A stretch of 64,000 nt of DNA from Xylocopa sonorina (lineage: Eukaryota; Arthropoda; Insecta; Hymenoptera; Apidae): the NCBI RefSeq assembly GCF_050948175.1, contig NW_027490122.1:1426001-1490000 (forward strand), read 5' to 3'. Below the pieces are notes generated by a model. That model saw only the letters and a program-made list of their open reading frames with translations. It had not been told where the DNA came from and made no database searches. This document shows, in pieces, positions 53,301 through 64,000 of this stretch (its first letter is position 1; the number at the start of each line of letters is the position of its first letter). The translations under genes were made by a program, and so were the position numbers.

Positions 53301-55740
53301 TCGAAGCAATAGGGTTCAAATGCTTCTTAAAACGCGTTATCGCATCTCATTTCTATGTTTCATGCTAAGATATATTATGATTTGCGAAGTGTTATGTATT
53401 CCTCGTCTACACTTCAAATGAATGTAAATGCGACACTTACTTGCAAGGAAATAGCGTTTGCAGATGTCTACGTATCGTAGCAATTGTGTTCTTATGATTC
53501 TTAAAACGCGATATCGCATCTCATTTCTATGTTTCATGGTAAGATATAATATGATTTGCGAAGTGTTATGTATTCCTCGTCCACACTTCAAATGAATGTA
53601 AATGCGACACTTCGTTGCAAGGAAATAGCGTTTGCGAATGTCTATCTATCGTAGCAATAGTGTTCTAATGCTTCTTAAAACGCGATATCGCATCTCATTT
53701 CTATGTTTCATGGTAAGATATATTATGATTTGCGAAGTGTTATGTATTCCTCGTCTACACTTCAAATGAATGTAAATGCGACACTTACTTGCAAGGAAAT
53801 AGCGTTTGCAGATTTCTACGTATCGTAGCAATAGAGTTCTTATGATTCTTAAAACGCGATATCGCTTCTCATTTCTATGTTTCATGGTAAGATATAATAT
53901 GATTTGCGAAGTGTTATGTATTCCTCGTCTACACTTCAAATGAATGTAAATGCGACACTTCCTTGCAAGGAAATAGCGTTTGCGAATGTCTACCTATCAT
54001 AGCAATAGTGTTCTACTGCTTCTTAAAACGCGATATCGCATCTCATCTCTATGTTTCATGGTAAGATATAGTATGATTTGCGAAGTGTTATGTATTCCTC
54101 GTCTACGCATCAAATGAATGTAAATGCGACACTTCCTTGTACGGAAATAGCGTTTGCAGATGTCTACCTATCGTAGCAATAGAGTTCTAATGCTTCTTAA
54201 AACGCGATATCGCATCTCATTTCTATGTTTCATGGTAAGATATAATATGATTTGCGAAGTATCATGTATTCCTCGTCTACACTTCAAATGAATGTAAATG
54301 CGACACTTCCTTCCTAGGAAATAGCGTTTACAGATGTCTACGTATCGTAGCAATAGAGTTCTTATGATTCTTAAAACGCGATATCACATCTCATTTCTAT
54401 GTTTCATGGTAAGATATAATGTGATTTGCGAAGTGTTATGTATTCCTCGTCTACACTTCAAATGAATGTGAATGCGACACTTCCTTGCAAGGAAATAGCG
54501 TTTGCGAATGTCTACCTATCGTAGCAATAGAGTTCAAATGCTTCTTAAAACGCGATATCGCATCTCATTTCTATGTTTCATGGTAAGATATAATATGATT
54601 TGCGAAGTATTATGTATTCCTCGTCTACACTTCAAATGAATGTAAATGCGACACTTCCTTGCAAGGAAATAGCGTTTGCGAATGTCTACCTATCATAGCA
54701 ATAGTGTTCTAATGCTTCTTAAAACGCGAAATCGCATCTCATCTCTATGTTTCATGGTAAGATATAATATGATTTGCGAAGTGTTATGTATTCCTCGTCT
54801 ACACTTCAAATGAATGTAAATGCGACACTTCCTTGCAAGGAAATAGCGTTTGCAGATATCTACGTATCGAAGCAATAGAGTTCAAATGCTTGTTAAAACG
54901 CGATATCGCATCTCATTTCTATGTTTCGTGGTAAGATATAATATGATTTGCGAAGTGTCATGTATTCCTCGTCTACACTTCAAATGAATGTAAATGCGAC
55001 ACTACCTTGCTAGGAAATAGCGTCTGTAGATGTCTAGGTATCGCAGCAATAGAGTTCTAATGCTCCTTAAAACGCGATATCGCATCTCATTTCTATGTTT
55101 CATGGTAAGATATAATATAATTTGCGAAGTGTCATGTATTCCTCGTCCACACTTCAAATGAATGTAAATGCGACACTTCGTTGCAAGGAAATAGCGTTTG
55201 CGAATATCCATCTATCGTAGCAATAGTGTTCATATGCTTCTTAAAACGCGATATCGCATCTCATTTCTATGTTTCATGGTAAGATATAATATGATTTGCG
55301 AAGTGTTATGTGTTCCTCGTCTACACTTCAAATGAATGTAAATGCGACACTTCCTTGCAAGGAAATAGCGTTTGCGAATGTCTACCTATCATAGCAATAG
55401 TGTTCTAATGCTTCTTAAAACGCGATATCGCATCTCATCTCTATGTTTCATGGTAAGATATAATATGATTTGCGAAGTGTTATGTATTCCTCGTCTACAC
55501 TTCAAATGAATGTAAATGCGACACTTCCTTGCAAGGAAATAGCGTTTGCAAACGTCTACCTACCGTAGCAATAGAGTTCTAATGCTTCGTAAAACGCGAT
55601 ATCGCATCTAATTTCTATATTTCATGGTAAGATATAATATGATTTGCGAAGTGTTATGTATTCCTCGTCTACACTTCAAATGAATGTAAATGAGACACTT
55701 CCTTGCAAGGAAATATCGTTTGCAGATGTCTACGTATCGT
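50348..55740 (-). repeat. 5393-bp segmental tandem duplication, unit 1
   Basis: Every landmark from 50348 to 55740 recurs 5393 bases later (31 monomers minus one, the unit containing the AATTAGCGATGCAG deletion). Variant order is conserved throughout. I noticed only scattered single-base differences, such as AATATCATTTG at 52331 versus AATATGATTTG, CAATTGTGTT at 53482 versus CAATAGTGTT, and TTCCTAGG versus TTGCTAGG near 54311/59704. Confidence 0.9.
51597..54353 (-). repeat. Trimeric HOR region (522 bp step)
   Basis: The - strand stop variant at the monomer junction recurs at 52080, 52602, 53124, 53646 and 54168, exactly 522 bases apart (three monomers). Accompanying variants, such as GCTGCTTAATACGCG, GATTCGCGAAG and AAATGACTGTAAATG, repeat at the same step for part of the run. 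A similar step links about 44428, 44950 and 45472. Confidence 0.75.
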
Positions 55741-58700
55741 AGCAATAGATTTCTTATGATTCTTAAAACGCGATATCGCATCTCATTTCTATGTTTCATG
55801 GTAAGATATAATATTCATTGCGAAGTGTTATGCATTCCTCGTCTACGATTGAAATGAATGTAAATGCGACACTTCCTTGCAAGGAAATAGCGTTTGCAGA
55901 TGTCTACGTATCGTAGCAATGGAGTTCTTATGATTCTTAAAACGCGATATCGCATTTCATTTCTATGTTCCATGGTAAGATATAATATGATTTGCGAGGT
56001 GTTATGTATTCCTCGTCTACACTTCAAATGAATGTAAATGCGACACTTCCTTGCTAGGAAATAGCGTTTGCAGATGTCTACCTATCGCAGCAATAGATTT
56101 GTAATGCTTCTTAAAACGCGATATCGCGTCTCATTTCTATGTTTCATGGTAAGATATAATATGATTTGCGAAGTGTCATGTATTCCTCGACTACACTTCA
56201 AGTGAATGTAAATGCGGCACTTACTTGCAAGGAATTAGCGATGCAGATGTCTAGGTATCGTAGCAATAGAGTTCTAATGCTTCTTAAAACGCGAAATCGC
56301 ATCTCATTTCTATGTTTCATGGTAAGATATAATATGATTTGCGAAGTGTTATGTATTCCTCGTCTGCACTTCAAATGAATGTAAATGCGACACTTCCTTG
56401 TAAGGATATAGCGTTTGCAGATGTCAACCTATCGTAGCAATAGAGTTCTAATGCTTCTTAAAACGCGATATATCATCTCATTTCTATGTTTCATGGTAAG
56501 ATATAATATGATTTGCGAAGTGTCACGTATTCCTCGTCTACACTTCAAATGAATGTGAATGCGACACTTCCTTGCAAGGAAATAGCGTTTGCAGATGTCT
56601 ACGTATCGTAGCAATAGAGTTCAAATGCTTCTTAAAACGCGATATCGCATCTCACTTCTATGTTTCATGGTAAGATATAATATGAATTGCGAAGTGTCAT
56701 GTATACCTCGTCTACACTTCAAATGAATGTAAATGCGACACTTCCTTGCAAGGAAATAGCGTTTGCGAATGTCTATCTATCGAAGCAATAGTGTTCTAAT
56801 GCTGCTTAAAACGCGATATCGCATCTCATTTCTATGTTTCATGGTAAGATATATTATGATTCGCGAAGTGTTATGTATTCCTCGTCTACACTTCAAATGA
56901 CTGTAAATGCGACACTTCCTTGCAAGGAAATAGCGTTTGCAGATGTCTACGTATCAAAGCAATAGGGTTCAAATGCTTCTTAAAACGCGTTATCGCATCT
57001 CATTTCTATGTTTCATGGTAAGATATATTGTGATTTGCGAAGTGTTATGTATTCCTCGTCTACACTTCAAATGAATGTAAATGCGACACTTCCTTGCAAG
57101 GAAATAGCGTTTGCAGATGTCTACGTATCGTAGCAATAGAGTTCTTATGATTCTTAAAACGCGATATCGCATCTCATTTCTATGTTTCATGGTAAGATAT
57201 AATATGATTTGCGAAGTGTTATGTATTCCTCGTCTACACTTCAAATGAATGTGAATGCGAAACTTCCTCGCTAGGAAATAGCGTTTGCAGATGTCTACGT
57301 ATCGTAGCAATAGATTTCTAATGCTTCTTAAAACGCGATATCGCATCTCATTTCTATGTTTCATGGTAAGATATAATATGAATTGCGAAGTGTCATGTAT
57401 ACCTCGTCTACACTTCAAATGAATGTAAATGCGACACTTCCTTGCAAGGAAATAGCGTTTGCGAATGTCTATCTATCGTAGCAATAGTGTTCTAATGCTT
57501 CTTAAAAAGCGATATCGCAACTCATTTCTATGTTTCATGGTAAGATATATTATGATTTGCGAAGTGTTATGTATTCCTCGTCTACACTTCAAATGAATGT
57601 AAATGCGACACTTCCTTGCAAGGAAATAGCGTTTGCATATGTCTACGTATCGTAGCAATAGAGTTCTTATGATTCTTAAAACGCGATATCGCATCTCATT
57701 TCTATGTTTCATGGTAAGATATAATATGATTTGCGAAGTGTTATGTATTCCTCGTCTACACTTCAAATGAATGTGAATGCGAAACTTCCTCGCTAGGAAA
57801 TAGCGTTTGCAGATGTCTACGTATCGTAGCAATAGATTTCTAATGCTTCTTAAAACGCGATATCGCATCTCATTTCTATGTTTCATGGTAAGATATAATA
57901 TGAATTGCGAAGTGTCATGTATACCTCGTCTACACTTCAAATGAATGTAAATGCGACACTTCCTTGCAAGGAAGTAGCGTTTGCGAATGTCTATCTATCG
58001 TAGCAAAAGTGTTCTAATGCTGCTTAATACGCGATATCGCATCTCATTTCTATGTTTCATGGTAAGATCTATTATGATTCGCGAAGTGTTATGTATTCCT
58101 CGTCTAGACTTCAAATGACTGTAAATGCGACACTTCCTTGCAAGGAAATAGCGTTTGCAGATGTCTACGCATCGAAGCAATAGGGTTCAAATGCTTCTTA
58201 AAACGCGTTATCGCATCTCATTTCTATGTTTCATGGTAAGATATAATATGATTTGCGAAGTGTTATGTATTCCTCGTCTACACTTCAAATGAATGTGAAT
58301 GCGAAACTTCCTCGCTAGGTAATAGCGTTTGCAGATGTCTACGTATCGTAGCAATAGATTTCTAATGCTTCTTAAAACGCGATATCGCATCTCATTTCTA
58401 TGTTTCATGGTAAGATATAATATGAATTGCGAAGTGTCATGTATACCTCGTCTACACTTCAAATGAATGTAAATGCGACACTTCCTTGCAAGGAAATAGC
58501 GTTTGCGAATGTCTATCTATCGTAGCAATAGTGTTCTAATGCTGCTTAATACGCGATATCGCATCTCATTTCTATGTTTCATGGTAAGATATATCATGAT
58601 TCGCGAAGTGTTATGTATTCCTCGTCTACACTTCAAATGACTGTAAATGCGACACTTCCTTGCAAGGAAATAGCGTTTGCAGATGTCTACGCATCGAAGC

Positions 58701-61133
58701 AATAGGGTTCAAATGCTTCTTAAAACGCGTTATCGCATCTCATTTCTATGTTTCATGCTAAGATATATTATGATTTGCGAAGTGTTATGTATTCCTCGTC
58801 TACACTTCAAATGAATGTAAATGCGACACTTACTTGCAAGGAAATAGCGTTTGCAGATGTCTACGTATCGTAGCAATAGTGTTCTTATGATACTTAAAAC
58901 GCGATATCGCATCTCATTTCTATGTTTCATGGTAAGATATAATATGATTTGCGAAGTGTTATGTATTCCTCGTCCACACTTCAAATGAATGTAAATGCGA
59001 CACTTCGTTGCAAGGAAATAGCGTTTGCGAATGTCTATCTATCGTAGCAATAGTGTTCTAATGCTTCTTAAAACGCGATATCGCATCTCATTTCTATGTT
59101 TCATGGTAAGATATATTATGATTTGCGAAGTGTTATGTATTCCTCGTCTACACTTCAAATGAATGTAAATGCGACACTTACTTGCAAGGAAATAGCGTTT
59201 GCAGATTTCTACGTATCGTAGCAATAGAGTTCTTATGATTCTTAAAACGCGATATCGCTTCTCATTTCTATGTTTCATGGTAAGATATAATATGATTTGC
59301 GAAGTGTTATGTATTCCTCGTCTACACTTCAAATGAATGTAAATGCGACACTTCCTTGCAAGGAAATAGCGTTTGCGAATGTCTACCTATCATAGCAATA
59401 GTGTTCTACTGCTTCTTAAAACGCGATATCGCATCTCATCTCTATGTTTCATGGTAAGATATAGTATGATTTGCGAAGTGTTATGTATTCCTCGTCTACG
59501 CATCAAATGAATGTAAATGCGACACTTCCTTGTAAGGAAATAGCGTTTGCAGATGTCTACCTATCGTAGCAATAGAGTTCTAATGCTTCTTAAAACGCGA
59601 TATCGCATCTCATTTCTATGTTTCATGGTAAGATATAATATGATTTGCGAAGTATCATGTATTCCTCGTCTACACTTCAAATGAATGTAAATGCGACACT
59701 TCCTTGCTAGGAAATAGCGTTTACAGATGTCTACGTATCGTAGCAATAGAGTTCTTATGATTCTTAAAACGCGATATCACATCTCATTTCTATGTTTCAT
59801 GGTAAGATATAATGTGATTTGCGAAGTGTTATGTATTCCTCGTCTACACTTCAAATGAATGTGAATGCGACACTTCCTTGCAAGGAAATAGCGTTTGCGA
59901 ATGTCTACCTATCGTAGCAATAGAGTTCAAATGCTTCTTAAAACGCGATATCGCATCTCATTTCTATGTTTCATGGTAAGATATAATATGATTTGCGAAG
60001 TATTATGTATTCCTCGTCTACACTTCAAATGAATGTAAATGCGACACTTCCTTGCAAGGAAATAGCGTTTGCGAATGTCTACCTATCATAGCAATAGTGT
60101 TCTAATGCTTCTTAAAACGCGATATCGCATCTCATCTCTATGTTTCATGGTAAGATATAATATGATTTGCGAAGTGTTATGTATTCCTCGTCTACACTTC
60201 AAATGAATGTAAATGCGACACTTCCTTGCAAGGAAATAGCGTTTGCAGATATCTACGTATCGAAGCAATAGAGTTCAAATGCTTGTTAAAACGCGATATC
60301 GCATCTCATTTCTATTTTTCGTGGTAAGATATAATATGATTTGCGAAGTGTCATGTATTCCTCGTCTACACTTCAAATGAATGTAAATGCGACACTACCT
60401 TGCTAGGAAATAGCGTCTGTAGATGTCTAGGTATCGCAGCAATAGAGTTCTAATGCTCCTTAAAACGCGATATCGCATCTCATTTCTATGTTTCATGGTA
60501 AGATATAATATAATTTGCGAAGTGTCATGTATTCCTCGTCCACACTTCAAATGAATGTAAATGCGACACTTCGTTGCAAGGAAATAGCGTTTGCGAATAT
60601 CCATCTATCGTAGCAATAGTGTTCAAATGCTTCTTAAAACGCGATATCGCATCTCATTTCTATGTTTCATGGTAAGATATAATATGATTTGCGAAGTGTT
60701 ATGTATTCCTCGTCTACACTTCAAATGAATGTAAATGCGACACTTCCTTGCAAGGAAATAGCGTTTGCGAATGTCTACCTATCATAGCAATAGTGTTCTA
60801 ATGCTTCTTAAAACGCGATATCGCATCTCATCTCTATGTTTCATGGTAAGATATAATATGATTTGCGAAGTGTTATGTATTCCTCGTCTACACTTCAAAT
60901 GAATGTAAATGCGACACTTCCTTGCAAGGAAATAGCGTTTGCAAACGTCTACCTACCGTAGCAATAGAGTTCTAATGCTTCGTAAAACGCGATATCGCAT
61001 CTAATTTCTATATTTCATGGTAAGATATAATATGATTTGCGAAGTGTTATGTATTCCTCGTCTACACTTCAAATGAATGTAAATGAGACACTTCCTTGCA
61101 AGGAAATATCGTTTGCAGATGTCTACGTATCGT
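55741..61133 (-). repeat. 5393-bp segmental tandem duplication, unit 2
   Basis: Directly abuts unit 1. The boundary is where AGCAATAGATTTCTTATG (55741) repeats 50348. The match ends near 61142, where GAGTTCTTATG replaces GATTTCTTATG. Being adjacent, long and nearly identical, it looks like a recent unequal exchange, or possibly an assembly duplication. Confidence 0.9.
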
Positions 61134-62186
61134 AGCAATAGAGTTCTTATGATTCTTAAAACGCGATATCGCATCTCATTTCTATGTTTCATGGTAAGGT
61201 ATAATATGATTTGCGAAGTGTTATGTATTCCTCGTCTACACTTCAAATGAATGTAAATGCGACACTTCCTTGCAAGGAAATAGCGTTTGCAGATGTCTAT
61301 GTGTCGTTGCAATAGATTTCTAATGCTTCTTAAAACGTGATATCGCATCTCATTTCTATGTTTCATGGTAAGATATAATATGATTTGCGAAGTGTCATGT
61401 ATTCCTGGTCTACACTTCAAATGAATGTAAATGCGACACTTCCATCAAAGGAAATAGCGTTTGCAGATGTCTACGTATCGTAGCAATAGTGTTCTTATGT
61501 TTCTTAAAACGCGATATCGCATCTCATTTCTATGTTTCATGGTAAGATATAATATGATTTGCGAAGTGTTATGTATTCCTCGTCTACACTTCAAATGAAT
61601 GTAAATGCGACACTTCTTTGCAAGGAAATAGCGTTTGCAAATGTCTACCTATCGTAGCAATAGTCTTCTAATGCTTCTTAAAACGCGATATCGCATCTCA
61701 GTTCTATGTTTCATGGTAAGATATAATATGATTTGCGAAGTGTTATGTTTTCCTCGTCTACACTTCAAATGAATGTAAATGCGACACTTCCTTGTAAGAA
61801 AATAGCGTTTGCTGATGTCTACCTATCGTAGCAATAGAGTTCTAATGCTTCTTAAAACGCGATAGCGCATCTCATTTCTATGTTCCATGGCAAGATATAA
61901 TATGATTTGCGAAGTGTCATGTATTCCTCGTCTACACTTCAAATGAATGTAAATGAGACACTTCCTTGCAAGGAAATATCGTTTGCGAATATCCATCTAT
62001 CGTAGCAATAGTGTTCTAATGCTTCTTAAAACGCGATATCGCATCTCATCTCTATGTTTCATGGTAAGATATAATATGATTTGCGAAGTGTTATGTATTC
62101 CTCGTCTACACTTCAAATGAATGTAAATGCGACACTTCCTTGCAAGGAAATAGCGTTTGCAGATGTCTACGTATCGAAGCAATAGA
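60621..62186 (-). repeat. 9-monomer HOR (1566 bp), unit 1
   Basis: This unit overlaps the tail of the 5393-bp copy and is followed immediately by a second unit. Diagnostic variants include CTATGTGTCGTTGC, TTCCTGGTCTACAC, ACTTCCATCAAAGG, ATAGTCTTCTAATG, CGATAGCGCATC and CCATGGCAAG. Confidence 0.88.
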
Positions 62187-63752
62187 GTTCAAATGCTTCT
62201 TAAAACGCGATATCGCATCTCATTTCTATGTTTCATGGTAAGATATAATATGATTTGCGAAGTGTTATGTATTCCTCGTCTACACTTCAAATGAATGTAA
62301 ATGCGACACTTCCTTGCAAGGAAATAGCGTTTGCGAATGTCTACCTATCATAGCAATAGTGTTCTAATGCTTCTTAAAACGCGATATCGCATCTCATCTC
62401 TATGTTTCATGGTAAGATATAATATGATTTGCGAAGTGTTATGTATTCCTCGTCTACACTTCAAATGAATGTAAATGCGACACTTCCTTGCAAGGAAATA
62501 GCGTTTGCAAACGTCTACCTACCGTAGCAATAGAGTTCTAATGCTTCGTAAAACGCGATATCGCATCTAATTTCTATATTTCATGGTAAGATATAATATG
62601 ATTTGCGAAGTGTTATGTATTCCTCGTCTACACTTCAAATGAATGTAAATGAGACACTTCCTTGCAAGGAAATATCGTTTGCAGATGTCTACGTATCGTA
62701 GCAATAGAGTTCTTATGATTCTTAAAACGCGATATCGCATCTCATTTCTATGTTTCATGGTAAGGTATATTATGATTTGCGAAGTGTTATGTATTCCTCG
62801 TCTACACTTCAAATGAATGTAAATGCGACACTTCCTTGCAAGGAAATAGCGTTTGCAGATGTCTATGTGTCGTTGCAATAGATTTCTAATGCTTCTTAAA
62901 ACGTGATATCGCATCTCATTTCTATGTTTCATGGTAAGATATAATATGATTTGCGAAGTGTCATGTATTCCTGGTCTACACTTCAAATGAATGTAAATGC
63001 GACACTTCCATCAAAGGAAATAGCGTTTGCAGATGTCTACGTATCGTAGCAATAGTGTTCTTATGTTTCTTAAAACGCGATATCGCATCTCATTTCTATG
63101 TTTCATGGTAAGATATAATATGATTTGCGAAGTGTTATGTATTCCTCGTCTACACTTCAAATGAATGTAAATGCGACACTTCTTTGCAAGGAAATAGCGT
63201 TTGCAAATGTCTACCTATCGTAGCAATAGTCTTCTAATGCTTCTTAAAACGCGATATCGCATCTCAGTTCTATGTTTCATGGTAAGATATAATATGATTT
63301 GCGAAGTGTTATGTTTTCCTCGTCTACACTTCAAATGAATGTAAATGCGACACTTCCTTGTAAGAAAATAGCGTTTGCTGATGTCTACCTATCGTAGCAA
63401 TAGAGTTCTAATGCTTCTTAAAACGCGATAGCGCATCTCATTTCTATGTTCCATGGCAAGATATAATATGATTTGCGAAGTGTCATGTATTCCTCGTCTA
63501 CACTTCAAATGAATGTAAATGAGACACTTCCTTGCAAGGAAATATCGTTTGCGAATATCCATCTATCGTAGCAATAGTGTTCTAATGCTTCTTAAAACGC
63601 GATATCGCATCTCATCTCTATGTTTCATGGTAAGATATAATATGATTTGCGAAGTGTTATGTATTCCTCGTCTACACTTCAAATGAATGTAAATGCGACA
63701 CTTCCTTGCAAGGAAATAGCGTTTGCAGATGTCTACGTATCGAAGCAATAGA
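62187..63752 (-). repeat. 9-monomer HOR (1566 bp), unit 2
   Basis: All diagnostic variants of unit 1 recur 1566 bases later. I noticed one difference, GGTATAATATG near 61198 against GGTATATTATG near 62764. The near-identity indicates very recent tandem amplification. Confidence 0.88.
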
Positions 63753-64000
63753 GTTCAAATGCTTCTTAAAACGCGATATCGCATCTCATTTCTATGTTTC
63801 ATGGTAAGATATAATATGATTTGCGAAGTGTTATGTATTCCTCGTCTACACTTCAAATGAATGTAAATGCGACACTTCCTTGCAAGGAAATAGCGGTTGC
63901 GAATGTCTACCTATCATAGCAATAGTGTTCTAATGCTTCTTAAAACGCGATATCGCATCTCATCTCTATGTTTCATGGTAAGATATAATATGATTTGCGA
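63753..64000 (-). repeat. 9-monomer HOR, start of unit 3 cut by the window end
   Basis: The first 248 bases of a third unit follow the pattern of 62187 onward. TAGCGGTTGCG at about 63892 replaces TAGCGTTTGCG. The array evidently continues past the window. Confidence 0.8.

Larger units (their letters stand above)
39565..64000 (-). repeat. Right satellite domain: about 140 copies of the same monomer, inverted
   Basis: The reverse complement of the left monomer (for example CGATATCGCATCTCATTTC and CTTCAAATGAATGT) repeats every 174 bases to the window end. From the TACGTA at 39727 to that at 63734 is 24,007 bases, 138 periods minus five. I can account for this with deletions near 41362, 45978, 46370, 47935, 50847 and 56240 and one insertion near 44013. 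About every second or third monomer carries a - strand TAG (CGATAGGTAGACATTCGC or ATGATAGGTAGAC), so open frames here are short. No foreign insertion is seen. Confidence 0.97.

Noticed and set aside
1..64000. CRISPR array
   Set aside because: The repeats are 174 bases, directly adjacent and diverged, with no unique spacers, leader or cas genes.

Overview
The whole window is one eukaryotic-type satellite DNA array with a single scaffold gap in it. I see no credible protein-coding gene, RNA gene, transposon, CRISPR array or other unique sequence. The repeat is a 174-bp monomer (58 codons x 3), about 36% GC by my hand count of a consensus. Head-to-tail copies fill both sides of the gap: about 227 on the left (1-39464) and about 140 on the right (39565-64000). 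I do not recognise the family and cannot name the organism. A long AT-rich monomer, higher-order organisation and a scaffold-style N gap fit a centromeric, pericentromeric or subtelomeric block of an animal or plant assembly. CpG is not depleted in the monomer (about 9 per consensus unit), which hints at a genome with little CpG methylation.

Left domain (1-39464): monomers read on the + strand in the orientation where the 58-codon frame is open. Monomer variants form a mosaic of higher-order repeats (HORs). There are dimers (348 bp), a 5-mer (870 bp), an 11-mer step (1914 bp), a 12-mer minus one base (2087 bp), a 13-mer (2262 bp), a 26-mer step (4524 bp), roughly 5-5.7 kb segmental copies, and a 3.5-kb block repeated 25,404 bp (146 monomers) away. 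Only two indel lineages are visible: a +1 G copied three times and a -1 T copied twice.

Gap (39465-39564): exactly 100 N, the usual placeholder for a gap of unknown size. Monomer orientation flips exactly here, so the apparent inversion may be real or may be a scaffolding orientation choice.

Right domain (39565-64000): the same monomer on the - strand, with a partly different variant library, a frequent 522-bp trimer step, a near-perfect tandem duplication of a 5393-bp unit (50348-61133), and a 1566-bp 9-mer HOR running off the window end.

The many open reading frames, up to 1127 codons, follow from a stop-poor monomer whose length is divisible by three. Most open from TTG rather than ATG, stop variants are spread by duplication, and most differences between copies change the amino acid. 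I therefore do not call them as genes. Domain boundaries below were read by eye from shared variants and are accurate to a few tens of bases unless stated.
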